The position numbers and the translations under genes are program-made. The notes beneath the pieces are model-generated. The model did not search any database and was not told the DNA's origin. It worked only from the letters and a program-made list of their open reading frames with translations. A stretch of DNA of 64,000 bases. Source: Cladorrhinum sp. PSN259 (Eukaryota > Ascomycota > Sordariomycetes > Sordariales > Podosporaceae). The stretch is taken from contig MU867138.1 of the NCBI GenBank assembly GCA_033725935.1, positions 1 to 64,000 of the forward strand, written 5' to 3'. Positions within the stretch are counted from its first letter, which is position 1. Each line of letters starts with the position of its first letter. Shown here in pieces: positions 1 through 12,458 of the stretch.

Positions 1-886
1 CTGGCCTGTGGATTCTGTCTTCGAAGTCTGCGAGCCGCTTGTTGAAGTATAGGTCTAGTGGTGGCACCCAGGTCTCTGCTTCTAAGTAACGAAGTAGAGG
101 GAGATATATATATATATATATATATATATAAAGGTGATTAGTTTTATTACCTGATGGATTTTGTTGGTATATATATATTAATTGCAGGTTCAAGTAAGGT
201 AATATGTGTCAGGATTCCTCGAGCATCTCATTTATTCATTCTGTTTCTTTTTTACTCTACTACTACTACTACTCGAAGTTTATTTTCACCATGTAGGGGT
301 TTCGACTAAACTAAATTACTGACTCCAGACCTCTTTTGCTTGCCTCTGAAGAAAACTATGCGGCAAAGATTTTCTCGCGATCTGTGTTTTGTGAGTCAAG
401 CAGGAAGCGTTTTCTGGAACTTGAAGATGAATTTTTACAACAGTCGCGGAGGGAATTAATTTCTCAATGATTTTATTTATGACGTTGTCCAATGTCTAGC
501 TTGAAGGGTTAATTAAAGGGGATTATATTTTGGACCACATAAACATAGGTTCTTTAGAGACAAACCCCCCCCCCCCGCCCCAAAAAAAAAAAACCCCCCC
601 GAACGGGTAGGTGGGTGTATTATTATTACGTGGTAATATAGTCATAAATAATAATTAAGTTGTGCTTTTCTGGTTTTGACGACAAAGAAAAAATGAAGAA
701 ATTAACTAACCCCTGACTGTGATCATAATACCATTATTTTTTAAAGGGATCCATGCAATCCGTAAAAAGAAAAAGGGAATATTGAGTTTTTATTAAGAGA
801 AAACAAAAAGAGAAAACAAAGACACTGCCAAATCGTAACTCGGATCCTTGGTACTGAATTTGTTTACTCTAGCCCCTTTTTAGAAA
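1..886. other. Intergenic, no gene seen; simple repeats
   Basis: No open frame that looks like a protein. It contains an (AT)13 microsatellite at 104-130, a CTA trinucleotide run at 257-273, and adjoining C, A and C homopolymers at 565-600. The rest is AT-rich and unremarkable. Confidence 0.6.
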
Positions 887-1828
887 TTACACCGAAGCAC
901 TCCGAATCCCACACCGCCGATGCAGTTCCATGACCCTACGCAGCTCGCTAGTATCTCCAGTCTCATTGTAATGCTGCTCGGCGTGGCGGCCGAGCGCTTC
1001 CAGATGTTTCTTGCTGCATTGGGCTTTTCCGTCACGAAGGGACTGTTGTTGTTGTTGTTGTTGTTGCTGTCTTCCCCTGCTTGTCGCGTTGATGGTGCTG
1101 GTGGTTTTAGGCGACCGATGGTGGCCAACACCTCCGCCCCCAGTAAAAGTAGAACACCGGTGATTGCAGTTTTTGTTGTTATTGCAAAAGCACAAGTTGT
1201 CAGAATTAGTGCCATTCCGCCCCTGAAGAGATCGGGACCGGCGGTTCTTGATTGGTGCGGCGGCGGTGGTGGTGGTGGTGGTTGTGGCCGCCGCTTTAAT
1301 TTGACGTTGGACTTTGAGAAAGTTCTTGTGGTTGTCAAAGACTGCTTGAACCCAATCTGTGGGCTCGCAGAAAACTACATCGGTGGAAGGAAGGGATGTG
1401 ATGTCTTTTGAGACCGAGTTGATGATGATGTGCCGGGTTTTGATGGTGGGAAAGCGGGCGGAGCTGAGTCGCCATTCCAGCAAGACTGAGACTGGGCTTT
1501 TTGAAGATGAGAGATGGCGGGTCAGGGTTTGGTGCAATGAGGGTGGTAAGATGGTCAAAAGAGCCGAGGTGGAGATAAAGTTTTCGCTGTTCTTGGGAAG
1601 GGTGGTGGATACCAGCTTGGGGCTTTCTTGAAAGCGCTGAGATGGCAGCTGTGGTGTTTCTGGGAAAGAGACTGAGGATATCCACAGTTGCTGGGTTTGC
1701 TGAGGAGAGGAGTTTTGCTGCTGAAGAGTTAGGTTTGGTTCTCGAAAATAGGGGAAGTAAACAGATGTTACCTCTTCGTCCAGGTTCGGCTCTTGACTGA
1801 TTGCAACAGAATCTGGAAGCTGGGACAT
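887..1828 (-). CDS. Uncharacterised low-complexity protein, 313 aa
   Basis: I do not recognise this protein. The ATG at 1828 opens a single uninterrupted frame of 313 residues. The N-terminal 100 residues are rich in Gln, Ser and Pro. A more ordered-looking stretch at about residues 100-170 contains a run of hydrophobic and charged residues (LLEWRLSSARFP, VFCEPTDWVQAVFDN). This is followed by homopolymers of Thr (8) and Gln (9) and a Gly-rich patch. The last 45 residues are charged and probably helical (KKHLEALGRHAEQHY). Overlapping frames on both strands are also open here, because the trinucleotide repeats suppress stops, so the coding call is only moderate. Upstream exons are possible but none could be fixed. 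Confidence 0.4.
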   Translation of the reverse strand: MSQLPDSVAISQEPNLDEEVTSVYFPYFREPNLTLQQQNSSPQQTQQLWISSVSFPETPQLPSQRFQESPKLVSTTLPKNSENFISTSALLTILPPSLHQTLTRHLSSSKSPVSVLLEWRLSSARFPTIKTRHIIINSVSKDITSLPSTDVVFCEPTDWVQAVFDNHKNFLKVQRQIKAAATTTTTTTAAAPIKNRRSRSLQGRNGTNSDNLCFCNNNKNCNHRCSTFTGGGGVGHHRSPKTTSTINATSRGRQQQQQQQQQSLRDGKAQCSKKHLEALGRHAEQHYNETGDTSELRRVMELHRRCGIRSASV

Positions 1829-3290
1829 TGCGAAGTAGGTGAAAAGAGTAACGGAGCGAGATTGCCAAGTCTTGAAAGTCGAAAGGAGCCGTAAGAGTTT
1901 GCCGTTGGCTTTGGCTCAAGTGGTGAACATCGCACCATGATCTTATACATGGCCGCTTTCCAAGATGGAGCAAGGCTCTCAAAAGTAAGTCAGGCCACCC
2001 TATGATGGACTCTCAAGCACCTAATGACTTGCAATGAGGCGATCTGCAGTTTAGCGACACTAGCCGATGGCCTCATGATTACCGGCGTCATGCTCAAAGT
2101 GTCTTTTCTTGTCGTGATAAACGTCTATTTCCGTCTATGCGCTTAACCGGGCGACTAGATTGATGTTTCTCACATCGGCAACTGACGGCAATAAACCTTC
2201 CCAGTTTTCAATTGGGATGGAAAATCTGGAAAGTCGGCTCAAGAGCCGGCGCCGAGTGCTTCCCCTCACCGAAATCGATAGTCCAATGCACCTTCCAAAA
2301 GTGGAAGTTTACTGCATTTCAGCTGAGAAATTGGCCAATCACTGCTTTCAAAGATTTTGGGTTTCGATGCGCCCATTGGAAGCTTAAGAGCAGCCGCAAC
2401 CTCTCCCCAACCAAGGCCACCAGCCTTGATCTTCTTTTCCTTTTTGCTTTGTCGCGGTCCCTTTGCAATCAGGCCCCAAGGATCCTCAGGCACCGAGTTC
2501 TCAACGAATCTGCACGCGCCTGACCACGTGATATGGAATTCGACCACGCTACCGACCCCTGGTCCATTTCCGCCTCACCACTGGGGAGGTCCCAGCCACA
2601 GCCGGCTTCCCCTAATGAGAGTGGCATCCCACCTTCGCTGAAGTTCTCCCCGAGCTTCTCCCCGCCAGAGCCCCAGAACACTGCCAAGCCTACCACCCCC
2701 CCCCCTGTCTGGCTCGTTTATGTCCATGGATGATGATGTTGGACGTTAAGATCTATAACATCCAACACAATGTTGTCGATGGGACACAATAGCGGCAGGT
2801 TAGGATCTCACCAGATGCAATGCTGCACACTGCGCGCGATCCAAAGACGCTCCCGGGCCTTTGCAGATTGCTCAACGGCGGGATTGTCCAGGCCAACTTC
2901 CCTCAGACAACACCGCGGGGCACTTTCGTGTGCTCATGAGAGTGATGGAGGCTTATTGTCATTGGTTCACGCCGCTGGCAATTACGCCCAAGCCAAGATG
3001 TTTCTGTTTTCCAAGCATGGCTCATCGTGGTGAGGAATTCCATAGGTACCATATCTTGTATATTTCTATTCCCCCCCCCCCCCCCCCCAACACCCCCTGC
3101 ACTGTTCTCGTACCCCGTTTTTCCATCTGATGTAAATACAGTGTACCATCCCCCCACCTTGTCAACTTTCCGCCTCGCTCTTCCCCACCCTATTTGGACA
3201 TTTACTCTTCTGCTTGCTACTTCTGCTCTCTACTAATAACGAGACAGCCTGCTCGTTACATCCAATACTTGAATTCTTTTTCTGGATAGG
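1829..3290. other. Intergenic, no gene seen
   Basis: Several short overlapping frames occur on both strands but none has a recognisable motif. A C18 homopolymer lies at 3071-3088. It is followed by a pyrimidine-rich stretch at about 3089-3240 that looks like the promoter and 5' leader of the next gene. Confidence 0.5.
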
Positions 3291-4290
3291 ATGGATAATA
3301 TCCCAAGAAAAGACTTTAAGCTTCTCGCAAGCAAAAGTCCCATCGCTACGAACAGTAGCAACATCAGCGTCCCCCCAAGTGGAGGGCAAGCTACCCAGCC
3401 CCCACGCCCCTTGGTGCCCCTCCGCCCGAAAACGCAGAAGGTCAAGAAGCACCGAGCCCATCACAAAAACAAAAAGCCTCCGGACAGGTTAAACGACAAC
3501 CTTTCTCGGCTACTTTCAACACAAAAGCGCCAACAGAAGACAGATATTATACCTGCTGCCTCTTCTACCAGTTGTATGTGTGCACTCGTTCTTTCATGCT
3601 CCTGTAATCCACATACTAACTGTACTAGTCACACCAACAACCACCCCATGCGACCCTCTGATAATGAGTGGGCACAACAACCAGGCCTCTTCTCCTGACC
3701 ACGACCAACGATACTTTGACTGGGAGGAATCTCGGTACCGGTACTCTCACCAAGCGGCTCAAGAACACGAACCTCAAACTCAGTCAAGCGTTTCACGGCC
3801 CCGAGGGACAGCTTGGAGGCGGACGCCAGCCGTGAACATGGAGTCAATCCCTCAAACGTTCTGTGTCGAGAAGGAGTGCATTACGATGGTTGAGGTTCCA
3901 TCCAACAAGGCCAACTCCACGGTCACTTACGATCAGGTGCTTCTCTCTAAGCTCTACACAACGTCCATCATCTGGAAGGAGACACTGGATGAGCTTGGGT
4001 TCCAAATGGACTCGGTGATCCCGCCGGTCAAGATGGACCCTCGGACAGGTCGCACTTTGAACCCAATCGGCCAATTTCACCTCTACGTCAAAATCCATGG
4101 CCCCACGCAAGATTCTTTCAAGATCATTCCGTTTTCGGTTTTGGACGGAAGTCCAGCGGCGGCAGGTGTTAAGTTCATAATTGGGGAGCCGGAACTCGAC
4201 GTGATATTCGGAAAGCAAATGGATATTGGTCGGTACAACCGTGAGCGTGTGAGAGAATATTTGAGTACGCAGCAGGCTGGGCCTGCTTAA
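3291..4290 (+). CDS. Two-exon protein with degenerate retropepsin-like C-terminal half
   Basis: Proposed exons are 3291-3573 and 3629-4290, giving 314 aa. The 55-bp intron has donor GTATGT, an ACTAAC branch site and acceptor CTAG, and it joins the frames in phase. If the first exon is wrong, an ATG at 3664 gives a 208-aa protein. The N-terminal half is basic and disordered. From the segment VTYDQVLLSKLY onward the order of elements resembles fungal retropepsin-like domains. These are a helix like WKETLDELGF, a GRTLNPIGQFHLYVKIHG strand pair, FKIIPFSVLD, and a final FIIGEPELDVIFG resembling the family's ILGxxxL block. The catalytic D[ST]G triad is not present where it would be expected, so protease activity is doubtful. 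The fold assignment is pattern recognition only; the cellular role is unknown. Confidence 0.5.
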
Positions 4291-7200
4291 TAAGAGCAGT
4301 CGACGACATTGATGAAGTCAAACTTCTTTTACCGTTACAATGATGACGATCTCACGACACTCCTTTCCTTCTACGCTAATGTCTACGCGCGGCAATCCTT
4401 ACGAAAACTATCTTTCTCCTATCGCCGTATTTTCTTTGAACGGTTACCGCAACTGGCTCGACAACAACGGTTCTTTCATGCTGTCGTGCCCACCTCAAAA
4501 ACTGAGTGTCACAATGGCAACTTGTCTGCTTAACGGCACCGATTCTTTTACGTTGCGAATTTCGCAATTCCGAACAATTACGAACACAATCGCTTGGACT
4601 TGGGTGGATTTGGATTTTACTTGGGTTTTCAACAGCCAATCAGCAACCATACCTTGGTGGTTAGAATGGGAATCTTCTTGTACATAGAATGCTTTGAAAT
4701 ACATGGAAATTGTGATGGAACTCGATTTCCTTTTGCTCACTGTCCAAAAGGCACCCAACTGGAGGCATTGGTACATGGTCATTTTGCCCATTTGCCAAAG
4801 ATCCCCCTCACGATTCCATTGCCCATTCTAGACTGAGTAACTGTATAATTGCGGCGTGTCTTCCGGTGTGCTTTTTGTGCGTGTAACGCTAAATTACTCA
4901 CCTCGGTGTCAGATGCAACACATTTGAGCGTAAATCCTTTTTTTTTTTTTTACTTGGGGACTTCTTCGTTGTGAAAGATCGGTTAGCAACTAAACCGGTA
5001 TCCTCCATGGCGTAGTTCTTGTACATACAACATACCTGCATGCATGTGTACCAAGAATACGAAAAAGAATGCATTGTGGCATTTTACTCCTCTTTTCTTT
5101 TTTTCTTTTTTTCTTAACCTCTTTCTTTTGGTGAGCCAGAACTCAGCATACCATACGTGTGTGTAATGCTGCATTTGTAAACAGTTGATATGTATGTATG
5201 TATGTATGTGTAGACCAACCAAACCGTTCAACGCAACAAACAAAACCCATACACACACACACACATGACAACACACACATCGGATATATTACATGGCCGC
5301 AGACGCACATACAAACGCTGTGGATTGTGTGTGCGTACACTACACATGGATGGACCCATGACATTTCTTGCTTGCTTTTTTTTTCCCCCCAAGGTACCCT
5401 GCCGTGTACAGTGTCATCGTCTCATGTTTTTTACTGAGGATGTTTACTAATGTGCCTCAGCCTCACCCAACAGCCACATATGTTGTACTTCCACCCCCCC
5501 CCCCCCTCATATCTGACTCCGGGAACCGCATTCCGAGCTGGTTTGGGTTGGTTTGGAGAGATAAGAACGAACAAACTAGTAATAGAGTTTTAAACAAAAC
5601 AAAAAAAAGTAAAAAAGAAACTTGGATAGTTACACACAGACACACTCTCTCTCTCCCCTTTCCCTTTCTTTTCTTTTCCTTTTATTTCCATTTCTTTTTC
5701 TTTCCTATTTTAAGAAATTTCAATATAAGAAAGGGAAAAAAAACTAAAACCTTGAAAACTAATCAAGCCACAAAACCCAAATTTCTTTTTCGGTCCCCGT
5801 TGGAGACCTCAGGCTTTTTTTACTCGTCATGCTCGTCAAATTCTTTGCTCTTCCCACTCTGATGTTCTCGCGCCCGACCGCTCGCGCCGCACACCGACGG
5901 TAAGTTAGTTTAGTGCCGCAGCCGCACCGTACCTCCCCCCCTGGCTGGCAGATGTACCTACGTACCCTCGTAATGGAGGGGTATATTGGTTGAGAAAAGA
6001 AGGGATTAATTAGGCGCCATTGCTTTTTTTCTTTTTCGTCTAGTTCTTTTGAAGCTTGTGCCGCACAGACACATACACCGGATACACCAAAAAACTTGCC
6101 TCACTTTCTTTTTCTCCTTTCAGTTCGGGATTTTTCGGTTTTGATCTTTTTGGGTTTCGGTCTTGGGAGGGGAAAAGGGAAAATGTAGGGCGTGATGTGC
6201 ATGTCGTCCATGCGCGATCTGTTGCCTGGGAATGCTGATCTTCTAAATCTGGTCTCGGTCTTGAGAGGGGTCGTCGGTATGTGAGTGTGGAAGCGATTAA
6301 TGTGTGTGTGAAGTGAGAAAACGGGCGCCACACACCCTACATTATCGATATCAGCCTCATCCCTTGACTGTTCATACGTAATGCACGAACCAAAAAAAAT
6401 ATGAATCCAAGGATTGAGCTTGAATCCTTCGACCTAGCAAACCCATGTCTGACGGCTTATGGGCCTTTACGCGACCGGGAAGGAATTGGCTGCAGCTGGA
6501 CAACCACTCAACTCTGCTGTACGTACATAACAGTGCATATCACGGATGCTTATGAATCCCTGGCCTGCTGAACTAATAATATAGGGTGTTATTCAATTTG
6601 ACCCATGCATCTTTTGAACAACCACGCAACTCTCAGGTTTACGCATTAGGCCCCCTTGCGGGATGGATCATGATGCAATGGGAGAAGGAAAACCAGTCGA
6701 TGCTTGGAACGTATCATCGAAAGCCCACAACGTAGTGTGTGCTGTACCCAGGCGCGCCAGGGACTGAATGACGCCTGCGGCAAGTGGAGGCGGCTTCATA
6801 GTTGACACTTGATCCTTGCATCTTGCCGTTGTTTTCTGATGACCGGCAGACGCCTCGTCTTCTGCCAGGGGATGCGTTAGATCTGTTTTGTGTTCTCGGG
6901 ATATTCTGTTTAAGCCTTTCCTGATGAGAGTTAGTGTTTTCCTCGGCGCTGTCAAAAATCAACCTAGTGGCGTTCAATATGCCAGCCCTAACGGGCGTCC
7001 AAAGGCTGGCTGGAAAAAGCAAAAAAAAGAAAAAAGAAAAGCAACCCAACGTTACCTCGAGGCTTTTGGAATCATCGAGAAATAGTCAGCTTTTTTACTT
7101 TGATGCGTCTATCTGCGCTTGCAGCTTTGTCAGGTTTTGCCTGGGGCGCTTAATGCACATGAGCTTGCGCGTCTATTGATTTGGCTGTGTCAGACGGGAT

Positions 7201-10200
7201 GCCGAAAGTAACGATGCATACGGTAGTGCAGCGGTGGAGTGACATCAATGCTGAGAAATCCGGGAGAATGGCTCGCTTTTTTTTGGGCAGGTCTCGGTTT
7301 CAGCCACTGCAAAATTGATTGGTAGTGCGTTTAATGTTCCTTTTGTTTTTTATTCGGAGACTTTCTTTTTCCTCGGTTGCCCGATGATGCCTTGTTCTGT
7401 CAGACTCATCAGGCGATTGGAGAGTAAAGGGAATTTCGGGAAGAGAAAAGTTTTTCAAAACATTGCGCCCACCCATGTGCTTGCGCTCAGTTTGCGAGGT
7501 TTGAAGTTGATACTGCCATCTCGAGTCAGAATTCGAACGTGGCAGACAGGGGAAGATGGTGGCAGGAATACAGTGGAGGTGGCTGTGAGGGAGCCAACCT
7601 CGATCGAGTTGCCCTAAAAGCGGGGTGATACGCACAGACCATATCGCACCCCACTTCCACCCCCGTGACTCCATTACGCTATCATCATGGTGTTAGTTGA
7701 AATTTCCTATTTCGTAAATGCGGCCTGATAATTGCTCAGCCTGCTTTTCAGCTATGCATTTTCAGTCCAGTCCATCTCCATGTCGTTGTGACGTAGGTCC
7801 CATCCGAGACCAGCTCGCGAATCTGTCACTTTCTGGAAAGGGGTAAGGTACCGCGCAAGCTGCAGGCGGGCGGCCGCCCGCTGCAAGTCTTGATGCATAG
7901 ACTGAAACGAGCGGTCGTCGATGCCTGTGGTGGCTTGCCAAGATGCAGAAAAAGAAGATGGAAAGATGTGAGAAAGTTCGACTGCAGAATGCAGGTTCGT
8001 GCTGGATTTCGGGCGCGGCCCAGGTCCCCACCGGTTCCGGATTTCTCTTGTTGATCGCTGTGCCTCCTTGTCACTCGATAAAACTTGACGTCAGGCATTC
8101 TCGTCCCGGACGAATGGCAATTTTAATGTCACTCACAAAATATGACCTCGCAGCGCTTCCGCGGGATCCCCGGAAGCCCAGTCTTGATCAAATAGAGCTT
8201 GAAAAAGGGGGGAGGGACGGCTGAGGCGGTGCATACGCAACACTGGTGTATTACATACACTCTCATTTGATTCGTCGAGACGGTTCATCGGGTTGAGATA
8301 TTGCGCGCCCGTGTGAGGCGGCGATTGAGGACGGCCCTTTCCAAGCAGCACGCTCGGCACTTTTTCACCCCTCAACTACAGCCGGCACAGGCCGGATAGA
8401 CAGCCGAACATGAGAAGCCACTGCCGCAGCCCCCAATTGATTTTGACGAGTAGCCTCTCAAGGTCGTGACACAATCCACGGGTCGGCTCGCTCGCATGAA
8501 AGCAAAGGGTGCAAAGTCACTTGTAGATTTTGTCCTTTAAGCCTGAGGACAACCCGCAGGCAACAACTGAGACCCTGTCACGCATCTCACTCAGTTCTAA
8601 GATTATACGGACGCATACGACCACAATTTCCTAGGCTTCTTTTTTTCTTCTTGGATCCTCCAGAACGGCACGTATGAGGCGGTAGATACTTCTTTTTGTT
8701 TTTCTTTTTCTTTTTGCCCCACCGGCTTATCAACGACGAAGAATCTCCCGAGGGTAGGCATGGTGATACAAAGCTCACCTACGAAGGGCGCACACAATCA
8801 CATGCACCGGGGAACAACATCCGCAATGCTTACCGCAAATGTACGGCTTACGAAATCCTCCTAGGCTCTGACCGTTGCACTCTCACCGCACGAGTGGCAA
8901 ATGCCCTATCTAAATTTGATATGATCCGTGCCCCTTTGCATCTGCCGACCTTTCTTGTTGGTGAGGGATTTATTTGACTGGTTCACAGGTGATCATTCAC
9001 TTCTTCCTGCGCCGATTGTTGTTGTTGTTGTTGTTGTTGAAATCCTATTCGTACGACGCGAAAGAAGTGTTGATTGGATAGCGGAGGGACTGGAAATATT
9101 GCGGCTCTGCGATCCTTCCTATAATCCGATCAGCCTCGTGACTACATGTGCACCGCCGATATCGTGGGTTATTCACCGTGGTCAGAACTGCGGTGAGGAA
9201 CAAAAAGGGGAGTAGACACCAAGTACCGTGGAACTTCAACATGCAGTTTTGTGGACGAAGACTGTCATTAGGTTTGATCTGATTTGAGAGGTATATTCTG
9301 AACTTGATAGATGACCGTACATATGACAGATATAAGAGACTGGGCAAGTGAATGCCCCGATCGAAAGTTTACCCAGTGGACCTTCCTGTAAACCCTCAAA
9401 GTTTGCGTATTGCAACAAAACTAAAAAGAATAGAAAGCAGCATCCTAGTGATGGCATATCACGGGTTGTATTAAAAGTAATTTTGATCATGACTTGTCTA
9501 AATCGTTGCGCGCCGGTTTTACATAGCTGCCACGGCATCGAAACCCTCCCCTAGCAACAATATCAAGAAAGTTTATCGTTGCCCTGCTTATATGCCTCCC
9601 AAAAAACAAAGACTCTCAATGGGTTTTTTTTTTACCCATGGCTCAGCATCACCTTGACCATCTCAAGCTTGCTTGCTTGCTTGTTTTGTCATTGAGGAGA
9701 GAGTGCATCAGAATTGAGAAAAGTCTTATAGCGCATATATCCAAGTAAATTAGTACCAATTTGCGCGATATCAGGGGGTTCGTCATGTCATGTCTGCAAG
9801 TTTTGAGAAAGCGGTTATCCTGACGGAAAAAATCGCCGCTTTCGACTTTCTCAAACCCCCGTTGATGAGAAACCTGCTGCTGTAACCACACGATGGACGC
9901 TGCTACATACATCTCTCCATCTTCTCGCTCACCAGTGGCCTGGCCAAGGTTAGCCTTCGAAGCCTCCTCCCCTCCTCCACCGTCCTAGAGACAACGATCC
10001 ACGCACATGTGCCCGTCCCCAACACACATCGCTACAGTACCTAGACATGTCAGGATATAAGCATATCAGTGCATCCTAAGCTTTGTCTCGAGAAAAACAT
10101 TCCTTCCTTCTGAGCAGTCTCCAACGTATGCACGGTGTTTGGACTGTCGAGGGGTTTCCCGTCAACGCGTACTATTCCGAACACCATTCCACAACTCGCA

Positions 10201-10402
10201 TACAGCGGATGAAGTCGAGCTGGGGACTTTAACTTATTTTATTGCATCTTCTTAAGAAGGGAAGCGGGAAAACTGCTGAACTATATTACTTAATTAATTT
10301 ATGTGTTTCACGTGAGCAGCGCAACCCAGCCCACTCACAACCACAAATGCCATCACGGCCCTTCCTGAATGACACCTTTTCAGTCACAGCCACCGAAAAC
10401 AA
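4291..10402. other. 6.1-kb stretch with no recognisable gene
   Basis: All open frames are under about 165 codons, overlap frames on the other strand, and show no motif or splice-joined continuation I could support. Simple repeats present are TATG units at 5191-5210, (AC)n at 5251-5265, C13 at about 5494-5506, and (GTT)n at about 9017-9040. The CT-rich and T-rich patches at about 5640-5700 and 6025-6125 resemble fungal promoter sequence, but no credible coding exon follows them. Confidence 0.5.
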
Positions 10403-12458
10403 TCACGGACCCCGGGCATTCCCACCCGCAAAGTTCCTCGAAGCCTCCTCTCCCTCAACACCCACCACCCAATCCTGCTCCAGAACCTCACCGGGCGGCG
10501 CATACCCACCCAAGACCGTAACCGCGCTCGAAAACTTCTTCCAAAACTCGCACGGCGTCTTCTCGTTCGTCTTGTCACTCACAGTCCCCAAGAAGGGTGC
10601 TGCTCCAAACTCCAAAACACCCTCCAGTCTCTCCCCGCCCTCCCCCCCCGTGCTGGGATGATCCCACCTTATCATGGGCGGGAGGTTGAACACCGTTCTC
10701 AGAGTGTTCGGATCCCCCGTGGTTACGTACGAAGCAAAGTAGGTCTGCAGAGCCGTGCTGACTCCCTTGAAAAGGGGCAACGCGAAGCCGGCCAGGTCGT
10801 CGAGGACCGAAGGCGTAGAAGAGCCGGAAAAGAAGGTCGGCAAGAGGTCCAAGCCGTGCAGGTTAAAGGGCGGGAGAGGATTGTACTGGAGGAGGTAGGT
10901 TTTGGAGGGAGTAAAAGCTTCTGTCAGGTCTGTTGGGAAGGGGAAATCAAGTCAGTACATAAGCGGGTTGCAGCAAGATATCGAGAGGAGAAGAAGAAGA
11001 AGAAGAAGGAGAAGAAGAAGGAGGAGGAGGAGAAGAAGAAGCTTACAGCGGACAGAACACGTAAAGCAGCTGTGCTGGAGAAAGTCGGTATACCTGGCTG
11101 CCTGGTTTGGATATTTGGACCTGAGACCTGCTTTGTTGACTGGCGGATAAAAGGCCTCGACTTTTTGGTTGATGCCTGCCGCGATGGATGAGTTGGGGAA
11201 CAGTTTTGTCAAAAAGTTTGTAAACTGTGCATCGGTCTGGATGGAGCCTGCCACGAAAAGGTTTGCTTCGTCTCCTGTGTGCGAGATGATCAGGGAGTCT
11301 AGCTTCCAAAACTTGCCGAGGGCAAGCTCGAGGACTGGCAGTTGTCTGATGAAGTTGCCATCCGGAGTTGGACCGACGGCAAATGTGCCTGGGATTTGTC
11401 TGCTGTTGAGGGCCTCGCTGGCCTTGACCAATGCTTTTGCGTCTGCTGCCCGAAGGCAGGCGAGACCTTTCCCTTGGCATCCAGCAAGACTTGCAAAGTC
11501 CTGAAAGGTCTGTTCAACGGTTCCGGCGCGGTCCCACATTTGTTGATATGCTGGTGACTGAAGGATCGCTTTGGAGAAAAGGGGGTCGAGAGTGCCGCCC
11601 TGTGCTACGATGTGGTGCAGAATCGACGACGCTCCGGCTGACTCCCCCATGGCGGTGACTTTGGATGCATCGCCTCCCAACAAGTTAATATGATCGTTGA
11701 CCCACTGAAACGCAGCCCTTTGGTCCCAGAGCCCGGCATTAGGCAGTCCCTCCCTTTCCATTGAAGTCCCAGCAAGAAACCCGTAGGCTCCCATCCGGTA
11801 GTTCATCGTAACGAATATCATGTTGTTGTTGGATTGCCCTATTATTCCTGAACCGTCATAGAATGGCAAATCGGGCATGAAAGTGTCCTTGCTCCCAAGG
11901 ATGAATGCACCGCCATAGACCCAGACAGCCACAGGAAGCTTAGCATTAGTGTTCTTGATGGCCTTTCCGGGGACGTATACGTCCAGGAAGAGGCAATCCT
12001 CATTCCCACCCGAGAATAAGGGTATCGGAATGCCTCCGATAAATTGGTTAATGGCAGCTCCAATCGGTGATCCGTTTCCAGGTCCCATCAAGTTCAGTCC
12101 ATTGGGAGCGCCCTGGATACATTTCGGCCCATAACTTCCATCCTGAATCTTCGATTCGGGCAACGGCGGTGCCGGCTTTGCCCATCTGAGGTTCCCAACG
12201 GGAGGTGCGGCGAATCGAATGTTTTTGAAAACGTATCTACATACTCGTTAGCTCATTACCCACCCAAACTGCGTTCTCCCTCTTCTAAACTCACATATCA
12301 CTCTTTTCCCTATACTCGGCGGCTCTGTACGAGGCATAAGGCAACGTAAGGATCGGCAAAGACGACTTCGTCTCAAAACTGACTCCCAGAGGCTTCAAAG
12401 GGGAGCAAAGAACAACCAAGCTCCAGCAGGCGAGGAAACAAAAGAGTGAACGGGACAT
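10403..12458 (-). CDS. Secreted type-B carboxylesterase/lipase, 626 aa
   Basis: Alpha/beta-hydrolase that would cleave carboxylic esters outside the cell. Exons are 12458-12295, 12236-11047 and 10929-10403; both introns (58 and 117 bp) join in phase. The start gives a clear signal peptide (MSRSLFCFLACWSLVVL). Family blocks follow in order: FAAPPVGNLRW near residue 60, EDCLFLDVYVP, the oxyanion region VYGGAF, GLWDQRAAFQWV, and the nucleophile elbow GESAG with catalytic Ser near residue 254. An HTGDEANLF segment carries the likely acidic residue, and HGLDL in exon 3 carries the likely catalytic His. The length is somewhat above the usual 540-600. Intron 2 is almost entirely a pyrimidine trinucleotide repeat. 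A TATATGA element about 110 bp upstream of the ATG may be the TATA box. The substrate cannot be predicted. Confidence 0.9.
10930..11046 (-). repeat. CTT/CTC microsatellite filling carboxylesterase intron 2
   Basis: On the gene's strand the intron starts GTAAGC and is followed by about 55 bases of CTT/CTC repeat (11041-10986), ending with an AACAG acceptor. Reading through it would encode poly-Leu, so the splice is needed to join the catalytic Ser region to the His-containing C terminus. Confidence 0.85.

Noticed and set aside
920..1411. 163-codon plus-strand frame with poly-Leu
   Set aside because: Antisense of the Gln repeat in the minus-strand gene; the repeats keep all frames open.
10658..11191. 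Lys/Glu-rich plus-strand frame opposite the carboxylesterase
   Set aside because: It is the antisense shadow of the esterase exons and of the CTT intron repeat, which reads as poly-Lys/Glu.
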